DNA of 64,000 bases from Dryomyza anilis (GCA_951804985.1 OX638132.1:21457989-21521988); one strand, 5' to 3'; positions 12,977 to 23,325 are shown, numbered from the stretch's first letter. The notes: generated from the letters alone by a model not told the origin. Numbers and translations are program-made.

Positions 12977-13792
12977 ATGTCAACACAAATGGACTTCATT
13001 ATGCAGCTCTACATGATGAACCTAATGCAGCAACAGCAACAACTATTGCAGCAGCAGCAACAACAACAATCGCCCACCAAGGCGCAGGATATCAGCACCA
13101 CGTCCAACACTCCCCAACCGAAAAGAACCCTAAAACGCAAAAATTCGCAAGCCACGAACTGTAGTAGTAGCCGTAGTTGTAGTCCCAATAGTAATGTTAG
13201 CTTTGTCCAGTCCAACAACCTCTATCCAACGGCACCTCTCCACGGAGCTGGTGCCATTCACCCATACTACGGCATGCAGCAAATGCTGCTCAACAATATT
13301 GCGGCGCCCACCACGCTGTTGACACCCACAACACCGGGCGGCAATAACAGCAGCAGCAGCAGCGACATGTTGCTGACAACACATGCAGTACCAACATCAG
13401 CAGCATCCGCAGCAGCAGCAACATGCACTGTGGGCAGCAGCAATATTGCTGACAGCTTGTCGCACCGTTTTTCCTTAGTTAACAATTTCTTGCAATCATC
13501 CACAGTGACATCGACACCGACCGAAAAGAGTCCAGCGCCGCTCAACATGGAGCAGGACATCTCAGAAGTTGTTGCTGATGATCATCATGGGGCGGCAGTG
13601 GGGCGGGTACTGGGTTATACTAATATTAAAGAGGAGATGGTGGAGCACATAGACAATGTGGAGGCGGTGGACTATGAGCAGCATTTGTCCAGCGTGCACA
13701 GCTCTTCGGGCGAAACGAGCAGCAAACTGTTTATGTACTCCTCCGGCATGCAGGCTTTGGAAAGCACCGATTCGTTGGAGTCGTCGCATATG
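12977..13792 (+). CDS. cas: cas coding exon 1 (residues 1-272)
   Basis: This exon encodes the low-complexity N-terminus. There are two polyglutamine runs (residues 18-22 and 25-31), serine-rich and alanine-rich stretches, and no zinc finger. It ends at ATG|GTGAGT in phase 0. The inner end of the large inverted repeat falls within this exon at 13,729, so residues up to about 251 have a counterpart in the right arm and the last 21 do not. Confidence 0.95.
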
Positions 13793-15724
13793 GTGAGTTT
13801 CGTATAATGTGTTATTTTTCCATGTAATATTCATCAATTATATCATATTCATCAAAATGATGAACGGCGATTCGTTGGTGAAAAATTCATCAAGTTAATG
13901 AAGAAATTTATAAATAGTTCTTATAAGCAATGCGCTGTTATATTATTTGTCTCATTTAATACATCAGTTTAATGAATTTTTTATTATACATTTTCAATAA
14001 TCTAAAATGTCTTCCTTTTTTTACAGCCATACACGCCGCTCAAACAGCCAGCTGACTCGTCCTTCAGCGGCTGCGACACCCAATTGCCACTCGCTCTCTG
14101 TTACAAGGACAGCAGTGCCACCCACATTAGCTCCACGAACAACAGCGACAGTGAGCAGGCGCATGTTTCGCCTCCGTCCCAGTTCAACGCCATGTTGACG
14201 CCACCCGCATCCAGCGAGCAGCTGTTGGGCTTTGAGACGAAACATGCGACGACTGCGGTTGCTGCAAACACCGCCGCCAGCGCACAACTCACTACCGCCT
14301 CCAGCCTAGACGCCTTTCTGCAGAACGAGGAGAATCTGAAGCATCTGAAGAAGTACTCGTCGTATCTGGAGTGCGAGAATGTGCTGTGTCGGCAGGAGAA
14401 TTTACGCGAGCATTTTCACTGCTTCGATGCGCCGTGCCAGGGAAAAATCCTCAGCAAGAAGGACGACATCATACGGCACCTCAAGTGGCACAAGAAGCGC
14501 AAGGAGAGTCTGCTGTTGGGCTTTGCTCGCTTCAGTGCCGCCGACGATTGCGCGCCATCGTATGGTGCCGGCTGCGCCTACAACTGGAAGCAGACGCACT
14601 ACCATTGCGTCTACGAGGACTGTCCCAAGGTGTACGTGAGCACGAGTGATGTGCAAATGCACGCGAACTTTCATCGCAAGAACTCTGAGATCGTGCAGGA
14701 GGGCTTTAGGCGTTTTCGGGCGCACGAAAACTGCAAGATCGACGATTGTCCGTTCTACGGCAAAAAGACGTCGCATTATCACTGTTGCCGCGAGGGTTGC
14801 CAGCACACGTTCAAAAACAAGGCCGATATGGGTGAGTTTCCCATTGCACAACGCATTGCAACAGCTTTTTAATTATTTTCCTATTATTTTTTATGTCTTT
14901 GCAGACAAACACAAGTCGTATCACCTGAAGGACTTTCAGTTGACGCAGGACGGCTTCAAGAAGATTCTGAAAACTGAGGTCTGTCCCTTCGAGGAGTGCA
15001 AATTCTCCAGTGTCTGCAATCACATTCACTGTGTGCGCGACAACTGCAATTACATTTTGCACTCGAGCAGCCAGATGATCAGCCACAAACGCAAGCATGA
15101 TCGACTGGACGGCGAGCAGGCCTATCAGCAGTTCAAGAAGGACTCCAGCGAGGAGGAGTCACCTCCGCAGCCTGCTGCCTTGAACAACAATTCTTCGACG
15201 CCGTTGTCTTCGCTGTCGGCCGAGCACTTCTTGGCACGCAAACGTGGACGTCCACCAAAGAAAATCGTAAGTTTTAAGATTTGTTTTGGCAATTTTCAGT
15301 AAACAGTAAGTAATTTCTTATTTTATTTCAGCAACTGCCTGCTGACGTCAACAATGCAAAGCGTCTGAAGCTGGAAATGGCGCACGAACATCAGCCTGCT
15401 GCCGCGCCCGCTGCATTTCCACCATTTTTGCCCAGTTTTAACCCGGCCGCCAACACTCAAAATCACACCAACGCCGCCGCCACCGCCGACGTAAATGGAG
15501 CGCCCAACTTTCAGTTGACACACCTGATGGCTCTGTTTCAGTTGCAGAATCCGCTCTTCTATCAAAACATGTATCCCGGCGGCATGGCGGCCAACATGAG
15601 CAACATGGCCAATATGCTGGGCGCCGCCGCCGCAGCAGCGCAGAATCCTATGTTTGCCAATTCCGCAACATATGGCGCAAACATCAAGTCCGAATATCAG
15701 GAAAAATCACAGCACAAGGAGTGA
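12977..15724 (+). CDS. cas: Castor, zinc-finger transcription factor (4 coding exons)
   Basis: The coding exons are 12,977-13,792, 14,027-14,831, 14,905-15,266 and 15,332-15,724, with GTGAGT, GTGAGT and GTAAGT donors and CAG acceptors. The spliced frame is 791 codons plus TGA. Castor acts in the nucleus of late neuroblasts as a temporal identity factor, following Hunchback, Kruppel and Pdm; its vertebrate relative is CASZ1. Four CCHHCCHH double zinc-finger units are visible at residues 388-427, 447-488, 508-547 and 567-605. Each has a C-x4-C or longer pair closed by HxH, followed by C-x4-C...H-x3-H. An AT-hook-like KRGRPPKK lies near residues 653-660. The N-terminus is rich in Q, S, A and T. 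The start is the first ATG of the frame, preceded by ACGAAAA. All junctions keep frame and no key residue is missing. The first exon is partly duplicated in inverted orientation at 23,590-24,087. Confidence 0.97.
14027..14831 (+). CDS. cas: cas coding exon 2 (residues 273-541, zinc fingers 1-3)
   Basis: The acceptor is TTACAG|CCA, continuing the frame of exon 1 as SSHM-PYTPLK. The exon carries the first two double zinc fingers and most of the third. It ends in phase 1 at ATGG|GTGAGT inside the third finger. It lies in the unique spacer between the arms and has no second copy in the window. Confidence 0.95.
14905..15266 (+). CDS. cas: cas coding exon 3 (residues 541-661, end of finger 3, finger 4)
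   Basis: The acceptor TTTGCAG|AC completes a split Asp codon and the DKHKSYH end of finger 3. Finger 4 follows (CPFEEC ... HKRKH). An acidic DSSEEES patch and an AT-hook-like basic stretch close the exon at AAAATC|GTAAGT in phase 0. The introns on either side are only 73 and 65 bp. Confidence 0.94.
15332..15724 (+). CDS. cas: cas coding exon 4 (residues 662-791, C-terminus)
   Basis: The acceptor TTTCAG|CAA opens a 130-residue tail rich in A, P, N and M, with repeated ANMSNMANM-type motifs. It ends QHKE followed by TGA. No further domain is visible. The tail is typical of an activation or repression region, though that is inference. Confidence 0.93.
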   Translation, partial: QLPADVNNAKRLKLEMAHEHQPAAAPAAFPPFLPSFNPAANTQNHTNAAATADVNGAPNFQLTHLMALFQLQNPLFYQNMYPGGMAANMSNMANMLGAAAAAAQNPMFANSATYGANIKSEYQEKSQHKE

Positions 15725-16700
15725 GCTTAGCACTGGGTAGATTCAGCTTTAGTTAAGTGGGTTTTTAGTGCACAGATCGACTCAAATGTGGGCGGTCTTC
15801 GGAAGCTAAGCACCGTGGTATGCCAAAAATTTGGCTCCGATGACTTAGTGGGTTGGGAGGCAGTACTACGGCGGAAGAGCCGTTGGCCTGAAATGGCAAA
15901 ATAGGTTGGAAACCGGGTGGCTGTGATTACCTTGCATTGGCTAGCACAACATTGACTAGCACAACATTGACTAGCACAACAGATGTTCTTAGTCACTTTT
16001 CGAATTGCGTGTGGAGGGTACTCTTACTCTCGGAAAATTATTCTTCAAGTTACTTTCGTTATATTATCGAAAACATAAATTTATCTAAAATGTAATACGA
16101 TGGTTATATATTTTGGAAATGGGCTTTTAGAATTCTTCGAAGTGACTTTTTATTAAAATTGAAAATTTGCTATTTTCGAATACTTTTTTATACAAAGAAA
16201 GAGCAGTGTCTTTGATAACGTTCTCTCAAATATGAGGCTATTTTTAGGTAGTATTTTTTCTGTTTTTTCGTCAATATTACCGACAATAAGTTTAGCACAA
16301 TTTTATTCTTGGAAAAAGTGACTCTTACAGAAATTTTTATTTTACTCTCCTCTAGTAGACATTTTCCCAATTAGGATCATGACCAGAATGTGTTGTTCAA
16401 CCGGTCGGGTTCTGGCAAGAAAACTATGCAATGAGTATTCAGTACAGTATTCAGTACTCGATTATGATCCTTAAACAATTTCTACTGGGGTCTAGAAGAA
16501 GTTTTTGTAAAATTCTGTCAGAATTACTTTTTTTCTTTAAATTAATATTTATTATTTTGGTATTTTTCTTTTTTTTTTGAAATGAAACTAATATTATTTG
16601 CTGAATTATAATTAATTTTTTTAATTCAGTGAGTAATATTATACAATTTCGTTTCTATGAAGATATTTAATTAAAACAAATAAAAAAAAGTATTTCTAAA
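15725..16700 (+). other. cas: cas 3'UTR and downstream flank
   Basis: The first canonical AATAAA I find after the stop codon is at about 16,679-16,684, which would give a 3'UTR near 0.97 kb. The first 270 bp are unusually GC-rich. They include a phrase GGAAGCTAAGCACCG that recalls the internal control region of 5S RNA, and three tandem copies of TTGACTAGCACAACA-type units at 15,936-15,981. The 5S-like stretch is too diverged to call a gene. Confidence 0.4.
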
Positions 16701-17399
16701 ACTTAATCTAACTGTGATTGTTATTTTTTATAATATGAAATGTAAATTAATTAAATTTTGTAAATTGTATCAAACAGGATGTGAAAAATATTGTACCTAA
16801 TATATCTAATATTGTTATACATAAAAAATAGTTTATTTCTTTTTTAACCTTTTATTCATATAAATTGTCGTCAAATGGTACCAGGGACTTTTTCACTAAT
16901 CGGTGTTTTAAATAATTCAAATATTTAAATCAGGAATTGAAATCGTAACCTGGCAAGTAGGCAATCTTGCTGTTGTTCTTGCACTTGCCATATCATTTTT
17001 GCTCTCGCTGCAAGAATCTTTACAAAATTTTACTTATTACTTAATTTTACTTAACCTGGAAGGTAGGCAAACAGCTTAAACTCCATATTAATTATTAAAA
17101 TGAATAGAATTTGATCACGGATTGGAGCAAAATATCAAAGAATTTCGGTTTTTGTATTAAGGTTTCCTTTCCCATATTTTAAACATCTTCAACAAAAAAA
17201 AAACATGCAAAAACATGATTGCGAATATTTACAAAACAGGAACACCCGAAAATAATAGCAATAACATTGAAAGCAGAACCGATGCGTTACTCAAATGCAT
17301 TCGTTCTATCGAACTTCGGCACCATTCGTAATTGTTGCAACAAAGCCTGTTTCTAAAAATAGAACATGCATAACTGCAAATTAGACGAGTGAGGGTTGT
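16701..17399. other. AT-rich spacer
   Basis: I see no gene or clear repeat terminus here. A short phrase at 16,885-16,905 resembles the CACTAATCG/TTTTTCACT ends of the MITE family near 53.3-53.8 kb. Confidence 0.4.
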
Positions 17400-18885
17400 G
17401 TGGTTCGGTAGCCGAGCACCTAGTGTGCTTTACTACTAGAGATGGGCACGTGAGTGACTCACACTCACTAAAGATTTTTTCTAATCACGCACACTAACTC
17501 ACGGCCTTTTTTGCTCTACTCACACTCACTCACAATCACGTGAGTAAAATTAAGATTCAATCACAATCACGCGTGATTCATGTGAATCACTAAATCACGT
17601 TTTTTTGCTATTGTTTTCAGAATTTATAAAAATACATATTTCATTTGTAATGTTGGTGAGATTGGTCGACCGAGCGTGGCACCTCCAATACAACCTACAT
17701 CTTTAAAACCCAATAATGATGTTATGGATTTTAATAAAATATATTTCAATTTTTAACGGAGATGTCAATGTGAAAGACCTTCGATGTGCTTTTCATATAA
17801 AAACGTAAAAATTGCCTCGAATAATAATTCTCCGTTGAACAATTAGTGTAAAATCTTTGAGAATTGTCTCTGGAAAAATTATCTGTGGAAAAGAATTATC
17901 AATAAAAAAAAATAGTCCGGTGTAGAATTTACCAGGGATGAATTGACTTTGGGAAAAAACTATTTTTGAAGCGATTTTTTTGGTTACTACATTTATAACT
18001 CGAATAAAAACGGGATCCCCACATGAACCCCTTATTAAACTTAAAAAACAAAAGGAAGTCAATACAGAGTTATCATGTATATTTGAAATTGAAAATTCAC
18101 CTTTTTCAAAAATGACTAAAAAAAAATTGAGTTCTATATCCATTTCCATGAAACCAATCAAAAAAATTGACATGACCCCACAAAAATTGACTGGTTTGCA
18201 GGGGTTAGATCAATTGTTGACTGGAACCTTGAAACCTATTCTGAGTTGAGTGGGTATATGACGGTCGTTAGAAAGGGTTTGATTTATTGTTCTGAAAAGT
18301 GAGTAGTCGCTTTCCTGAAGCCTTCTGAGTTCAAGGGGTGGTCCTACTTGTTCTGAGTTCAGCAAAAATATCGAAAAATCGCAAAAAATTAAAATTGAGA
18401 TTTTTTTACGCACACTCACGGTATTTTAAGGGCTACTCACACTCACTCACAATAACATGAGCAAAATTAGGATGCAATCACAATCACGCGTGATTCACGC
18501 TGAATCACGCTCACATGCCCATCTCTTTTTACTACCAACTCCCATCGTTCCTGACGACAAGAGTTCGAATCCCAACCACGCCGTATTCATATATACGGAA
18601 CATTTGATGTTATCAGAACGTCATCACACATAGATCACTGATGAGGATATTTGGCTATATCCGAAACAGTCCGTATGATCATTGCCTGTGTTATGTTTTC
18701 AATTTGTTGTTGTTCTTTTCAAACTATTCAGTTTATTCAATTAATAGCCTTTAAGATTGGCATAACGTCTTACAGATGTAGATTCTCTTTGAAAAAGTAT
18801 ATCAAAACCATGCTAAAAAATATATATTCTACTAAAATCAATAAAATAAAATCAATAAAATAAAAATCAATAACATAAAAATTTC
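17400..18885 (+). mobile_element. tRNA-derived SINE interrupted by a hAT-like element
   Basis: With the inserted element removed, 17,400-17,436 plus 18,536-18,579 read as an 81-nt tRNA-like head. It has an acceptor-stem pair GTGGTT/AACCAC, an A-box-like TAGCCGAGCACC and a strong B-box AGTTCGAATCC. The body continues to a simple (AATAAAATC)-type tail near 18,836-18,885. The length and longer variable region recall a Leu/Ser-type ancestor, but the anticodon arm is poor, so this is a retroposon and not a working tRNA. Confidence 0.6.
17437..18527. mobile_element. Non-autonomous hAT-like element
   Basis: The ends are TAGAGATGGGCA and TGCCCATCTCTT, matching at 11 of 12 positions as an inverted repeat. 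The element is flanked by a perfect 8-bp duplication TTTACTAC at 17,429-17,436 and 18,528-18,535. The 8-bp duplication and the RGATGGGCA end are the signature of the hAT superfamily. Subterminal repeats of TCACACTCACTCAC and AATCACGCGTGATTCA occur at both ends, as expected for transposase binding. The 1.09 kb interior holds no transposase. Confidence 0.8.
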
Positions 18886-19179
18886 AATTATATTTTAAGA
18901 AAAAATATAGTATTATTCAAGCGATGCGGACGAAAGAATATAAAATCTCGCTCGATCTAAAATCAAGAAAGAGATTACCTTTGATAGCTGCAACGAAATC
19001 CGATTCTGGCAACGATATGTAGAATCTCGAATTTATAAACTATAGTTTTGATACTCACAAAATAAAATAAATGTAAAGGCCTCTTATAAAATGTACATTT
19101 ATAAATAACAAAAATATTGGCATATTTTCTATAGTAATATTTCTGTTTTTTATGCTACACTGTATCATCCCAGATAGCA

Positions 19180-20572
19180 AAATGCTCGCATTGTGCCCGC
19201 ACAGTGAGCGCACGCCTGATAAAAAAAAGTCGCACGCGCACAGAGTAGCAATCGTGTGTCCGCAATTGAGACTCAATACGCTCGCACTAGTGCGATGCAT
19301 TTGTGAGTCGCATTTGATCATCAATATAGTCGCACGAGTGCGTACAAAATTTTAAAAATCAGTAGCATGAGATGCATATGTGCCTCAATATAGTCGCACG
19401 AGTGCGAGCAAAATGTGTGAGGCGCATATGGGCATTTCCAGAAAAACGTCAACCACGACCAAAAAATTCAAAATGCTCAAATCTTTGAAAAAAAGATGGA
19501 TTTGGAATCTTAAATATCTGAATCTTAATCTCTGAAAAGAAATTTCTAATCCGTTAACGGTAACGAATAAAAAAATACTCATAAAGTTACGTTACTATGC
19601 GATTTGTAAATATACGCATTTTTCATGTATTTTGAGTAACCAAATTAATTAACTTTAAAGACATACAGATACAAAATATTATATTCTGTTTTTTCAGGTA
19701 AAATAAACAAATATTTCGAAAGGTTAAAAATAATGATCCAAATTAAAATAACGGAACATTTTTGATTTTTGTATAAGGAAACGTCCGGAACCATAAAGAT
19801 ACATTTATTACCAGAGTAAACTGTACTTTTTTTAAAGAGTTGAATCCACTGAATTTCCTCGGCATTTCCAAAAATGTAAACATCATTTTCCTAGTGATTC
19901 TGGAAATTTTTTGACAGCTGTCCCATCCGGAACTTTGAGTACCAAAAAGGTAAACTACAGTATAAAAAATATAAAAAAAATGTATATATAAAATAATATA
20001 AATTATCTGAGCTATGTTCTGAGATAATTCAAAAAAATATATTTTACGAAAAAAGTATTTTTAGAATAAAAATCGTACTGATAATTTCCATGCGCAATTT
20101 TTGTCCCGTCTGTGATTTATTTTGAAAGAACTATAATATTTAGGAACAAAGTGTAAATATAAAAAGAAAGCACATGATTTGAACTATTTTCTAAAATATT
20201 TAAAAAAAAATCATTATTACGCAAAATTCGCTGACTTTTTGGCATTTCCATATAAACCTCGACATGCACTTCCTTTTTTGTCCCGTCCGGAACTCCCACT
20301 ATTTTATTTATATCTTTTGATGTTTAGTACTATTTAAATACTACATGCACCAAAAAAAAAATCAAGTAAATTCATCAATTTTCCTTCGAGATATTAAAGT
20401 TTTAAGCGTACGAATGTCCCGTCCGGAACCCCAGAAAATGCCCATATGAGTCTCATATAGCTCGCACGAGTGCTGAAAAAACATAGTGTGCGTCGCATTT
20501 GAGGCTCAATATAGTCGCACGAGTGCGAGCAAAATTTGTGCGGCGCATATGAGCCTCATATAGCTCGCACGA
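19180..20572. repeat. Array of CGCACGAGTGCG units, split by a DNA transposon
   Basis: Units of roughly 70-80 bp carry the word GTCGCACGAGTGCG together with CATATG and TCAATATAG. They run from 19,180 to 19,430 and resume from 20,443 to 20,572. The CACGAGTGCG core is a short palindrome-like word repeated at least six times, alternating with AGCTCGCACGA. No coding frame is credible. Confidence 0.65.
19431..20442. mobile_element. TIR DNA element with 6-bp target duplication, copy 1
   Basis: The ends are GGCATTTCCAG and CAGAAAATGCC, flanked by a perfect CATATG duplication. The interior (1.01 kb) has no transposase but repeats the phrase GTCCCGTCCGGAAC. A longer relative in the opposite orientation lies at 51,890-53,255. 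I cannot assign a superfamily. Confidence 0.75.
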
Positions 20573-20675
20573 ATGCGGCTAAGACAAAATAACAAAAATA
20601 CAAAATTATCAATTTTTTGACGTTGTTTTAATATTTGTTTTGTCATATATAAAATAATGTAAACAAATTTTAATT

Positions 20676-20833
20676 TCACTTTTGTATGATAATTATAAAA
20701 CGCTTATGGCAACAGAGACTCTGTTGAGCAGTGATGATTGTCTTTATGGCATGCCAGAGCGTAGGTCCCAGTTGTCTCAATTCCTGTGGCATCGTCAGAT
20801 GCAACGAGCGCGCTAACACATCCACCAGATCAC
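20676..20833 (-). CDS. Candidate exon B of an unidentified gene
   Basis: On the minus strand a good acceptor (TTTTTTTAG) opens a frame reading DLVDVLARSLHLTMP and continuing through a helical stretch to TIITAQQSLCCHKR. It then runs into AT-rich codons and TGA at 20,676. The composition (leucine, alanine and GC-rich codons) is unlike the surroundings. Joined to the exon at 20,920-21,021 it completes a split Cys codon in frame. I do not recognise the protein. It may be a fragment of a displaced host gene. Confidence 0.4.
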
Positions 20834-20919
20834 CTAAAAAAATTGAAATATATATAATCAATTTTTTATCTCTAACATTAAACAAACTGACCTATTTTTC
20901 ATATTTATCGTCCACTCAC

Positions 20920-21021
20920 ATTTTCCCAGCGCATGACACAATTTGGTTTGTACTGCTTTGCGCGCCACATCGTAGCCGGGAATAACTCTCAAATATCTGC
21001 CACCAAATCGGAGGGACATTC
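20920..21021 (-). CDS. Candidate exon A of an unidentified gene
   Basis: This 102-bp stretch is bounded on the minus strand by TTTTTTAG and GTGAGT. The open frame reads MSLRFGGRYLRVIPGYD and continues to LCHALGK. The 85-bp intron to the next candidate exon is normal for a fly. An initiating ATG could lie at its second codon position, or the exon could be internal. The product is unknown. Confidence 0.4.
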
Positions 21022-21389
21022 CTAAAAAATTTCACATATAAATCATATATGCATAAAAAATCTCACAATATTAAAAATGAAAAATATTAAAATTCATTAA
21101 TTTGTCTTGAAATAAAATAATTAAAATTCCGTAGTATTAAAAAAATTATATAAAAATAAAAAAGATCTGTATGAGAAAAAATCAATTCTGTAAGAAACGG
21201 AATTCAAAAATTTGATCTGATATCTTTTAACCGACAATTAAAAATCTCACAAAGTAGATTTATCTGACAAAGTTTGCATTTATCGTGGCACTTCAAATAC
21301 GGATGTGCAAATACAACTATTTATTTTTGCTTATTTATTTAAATATACATTATTTTATATAGAAATATCATAAACTGAAGAATTTTTTT

Positions 21390-22440
21390 TGTTAAATTTC
21401 TGATATTCTTTAAAAAAAGATTCATCTTTTCGTTCTACCTTAAAAAAAATCTCCTTCAATTTTTCACCAATTTGTCACCTGAGAATTTGTTTGGCTCAAA
21501 CGCCATTTTGTGGTGAATGGAATTAGGAATTGGATATATATGAATTATATATTCTATTTCTAATGTCGTTATCCGTTTTTCGATATGTCGTATCAAATAT
21601 GAGATATTTAGCATCGACTTTGCTCCAAATCGCAATTTTTCCCCTATTTTAACGCAAATGCAAATCTTCTTTATCGTTTTTCTCGAAATCGCCTTAATGG
21701 CGTTTGAGGCACACAAATTCTTAGGCAACGACTTGCTTTTTGTTTTCATTAAATAGTTGTTCAAGTGAAACAGGTTTTTAAGTGTATTTTTTTCTTGTGT
21801 TCAGCAAATCTAAATGCTAAATTCGTCCTCGTCAATAATGAAAATTGTAAACATCGCTATTTGTTCGCTATTTTCATGCTTTTTGAAGAAATTATTTTCA
21901 GAGATCAAATAATAATTATTATTGTTAACTTTCTGATATTCTTTAAAAAAATATTCATCTTTTCGTTCTACCTTAAAAAAATCTCCTTTAATTTTTCACC
22001 AACAGACATACTACGTCACCTGAGAATTTGTTTGGCTCAAACGCCATTTTGTGGTGAATGGAATTAGGAATTGGATATAAATGAATTATATATTCTAATT
22101 CTAATGTCGTTATCCGTTTTTCGATATGTCGTATCAAATATGAGATATTTAGCATCGCAATTTTTCTCCTATTTTAACGCAATGCAAATCTTCTTTATCG
22201 TTTTTCTCGAAATCGCCTTAATGGCGTTTGAGGCACACAAATTCTTAGGCAACGACTTGCTTTTTGTTTTCATTAAATAGTTGTTCAAGTGAAACAGGTT
22301 TTTAAGTGTATTTTTTTCTTGTGTTCAGCAAATCTAAATGCTAAATTCGTCCTCGTCAATAATGAAAATTGTTAACATCGCTATTTGTTCGCTATTTTCA
22401 TGCTTTTTGAAGAAATTATTTTCAGAGATCAAATAATAAT
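21390..22440. repeat. Tandem duplication of about 0.5 kb
   Basis: The segment from about 21,390 to 21,927 is repeated at about 21,930-22,440 in the same orientation, with few changes. The second copy gains a few bases near ACAGACATACTACG and loses about 15 bases near the GCATCG phrase. Both copies begin around TTCTGATATTCTTTAAA. The open frames within are not recognisable, and the repeat may be an unclassified element. Confidence 0.8.
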
Positions 22441-22563
22441 TATTATTATTTTTGAAATCAGCGTAACACCACTGGCAATTTTGGAACTATTTGAAGACAT
22501 TTTATTCAGAGGACTAAAATATATTTTTTTTTTGAAACTGCCGTGACACTACGGGCAAGAATC

Positions 22564-22786
22564 TACACCCAGAAAAAATACTATATAAATAATAGTTTTT
22601 TACTATTAAAAATAGTCAATAGGATAAATTATTATTTTAATCGGAAAATACCATTAAATACTAGAAAATACCATGACATTGCCATTGAGTTTACATGAAA
22701 AAATTTATTTTTGGTATACTATAAATCAATAATTTTCCTATTGACCAATTTTAATGGGATTTGAGAGATTTTTTTTTCTGCGTGTA
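22564..22786 (-). mobile_element. 222-bp MITE, family B, copy 1
   Basis: The ends are TACACCCAGAAAAAA and TTTTTTTCTGCGTGTA, and the interior matches four other copies in the window at 32,348, 37,882, 45,052 and 60,096. This copy is inverted relative to 32,348. It has no coding capacity, and no target duplication longer than about two bases is evident. Confidence 0.8.
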
Positions 22787-23130
22787 GTATGGTAACACAC
22801 AAAACTGGCTGATTACTGGCGAGTTACTGGTTGGCATTGTTACTTGGAATATACACCCAAAAAAATACTGCGTTAAAAATTAATAAACATGTAGTTGAAT
22901 TTTATTAAATTTTAGTTGCTGACCGTCCTAATAAAAATGTTGTCATATTTGACTAAATGCTGTAGTTGTTTTTATTGCATAATTTTTATTAATAAAATTA
23001 ACTGACTATGTACTTAATTTACACTAACACATTGCATCTATTGACATTTAAATGGAAAATGAAAAAATAGGAATAAATGTAATATGTACTTTTTTATTTA
23101 TAATACAAACAAATAATTACAATTAAATAA

Positions 23131-23325
23131 TTACAAAGCAAATCCGGAATAGCCATAGTGGGACCGGTACATCGAGTTGCATTTGGTCGCCTTATTTTGG
23201 TTACGCTCCGCTTGCTGCTGCAGTTGCAGCGACAGTGTCTCGTCCAGTGGCTGAATCTTATTAGCCCGGCGGAGCGTGCATTGCAAGCGTGCGTTACGCA
23301 GATGCATCAAATGCGCAACAGCCCC
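23131..23325 (-). CDS. Candidate 3'-terminal exon of an unidentified gene
   Basis: On the minus strand a CTTAG acceptor opens a 64-codon frame containing LRNARLQCTLRRANK, a glutamine-rich LQLQQQAERNQ segment and the end SHYGYSGFAL, then TAA. An AATAAA follows about 35 bp later. Codon content and composition look coding, in contrast to the AT-rich surroundings. No convincing upstream exon can be placed, because the inverted-repeat arm begins only 265 bp away. It may be an orphan piece of a gene cut by the rearrangement. The overlapping plus-strand frame looks less natural. Confidence 0.4.
   Translation of the reverse strand, partial: GAVAHLMHLRNARLQCTLRRANKIQPLDETLSLQLQQQAERNQNKATKCNSMYRSHYGYSGFAL

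Larger units (their letters stand above)
400..13729 (+). repeat. Left arm of a giant inverted repeat
   Basis: The sequence from about 400 to 13,729 reappears as its reverse complement at about 23,590-37,325. Anchor pairs, in mirror order, include 745 with about 37,030; 2,090 with 36,700; 3,600 with 34,890; 4,200 with 34,290; 8,400 with 29,330; 12,000 with 25,060; and 12,977 with 24,087. The inner end falls inside cas exon 1 just after 'agcaaactg'. This arm holds the functional upstream region, promoter and exon 1 of cas. It contains about 1 kb (745-1,745) that the right arm lacks, and a block at 5,220-6,590 that does not match the right arm. Boundaries are good to about 10 bases at the inner end and 20 at the outer end. 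Confidence 0.95.

Noticed and set aside
14402..14851. 149-codon minus-strand frame and other frames opposite cas exon 2
   Set aside because: These are shadows of the GC-rich zinc-finger coding exon, which is fully explained by Castor.
15790..15900. 5S rRNA gene
   Set aside because: Only a phrase of about 15 bases resembles 5S RNA; the rest does not keep the gene's order or length.
21456..21764. 102-codon basic minus-strand frame in the tandem duplication
   Set aside because: The second repeat copy breaks it with a small deletion and no domain is recognisable.
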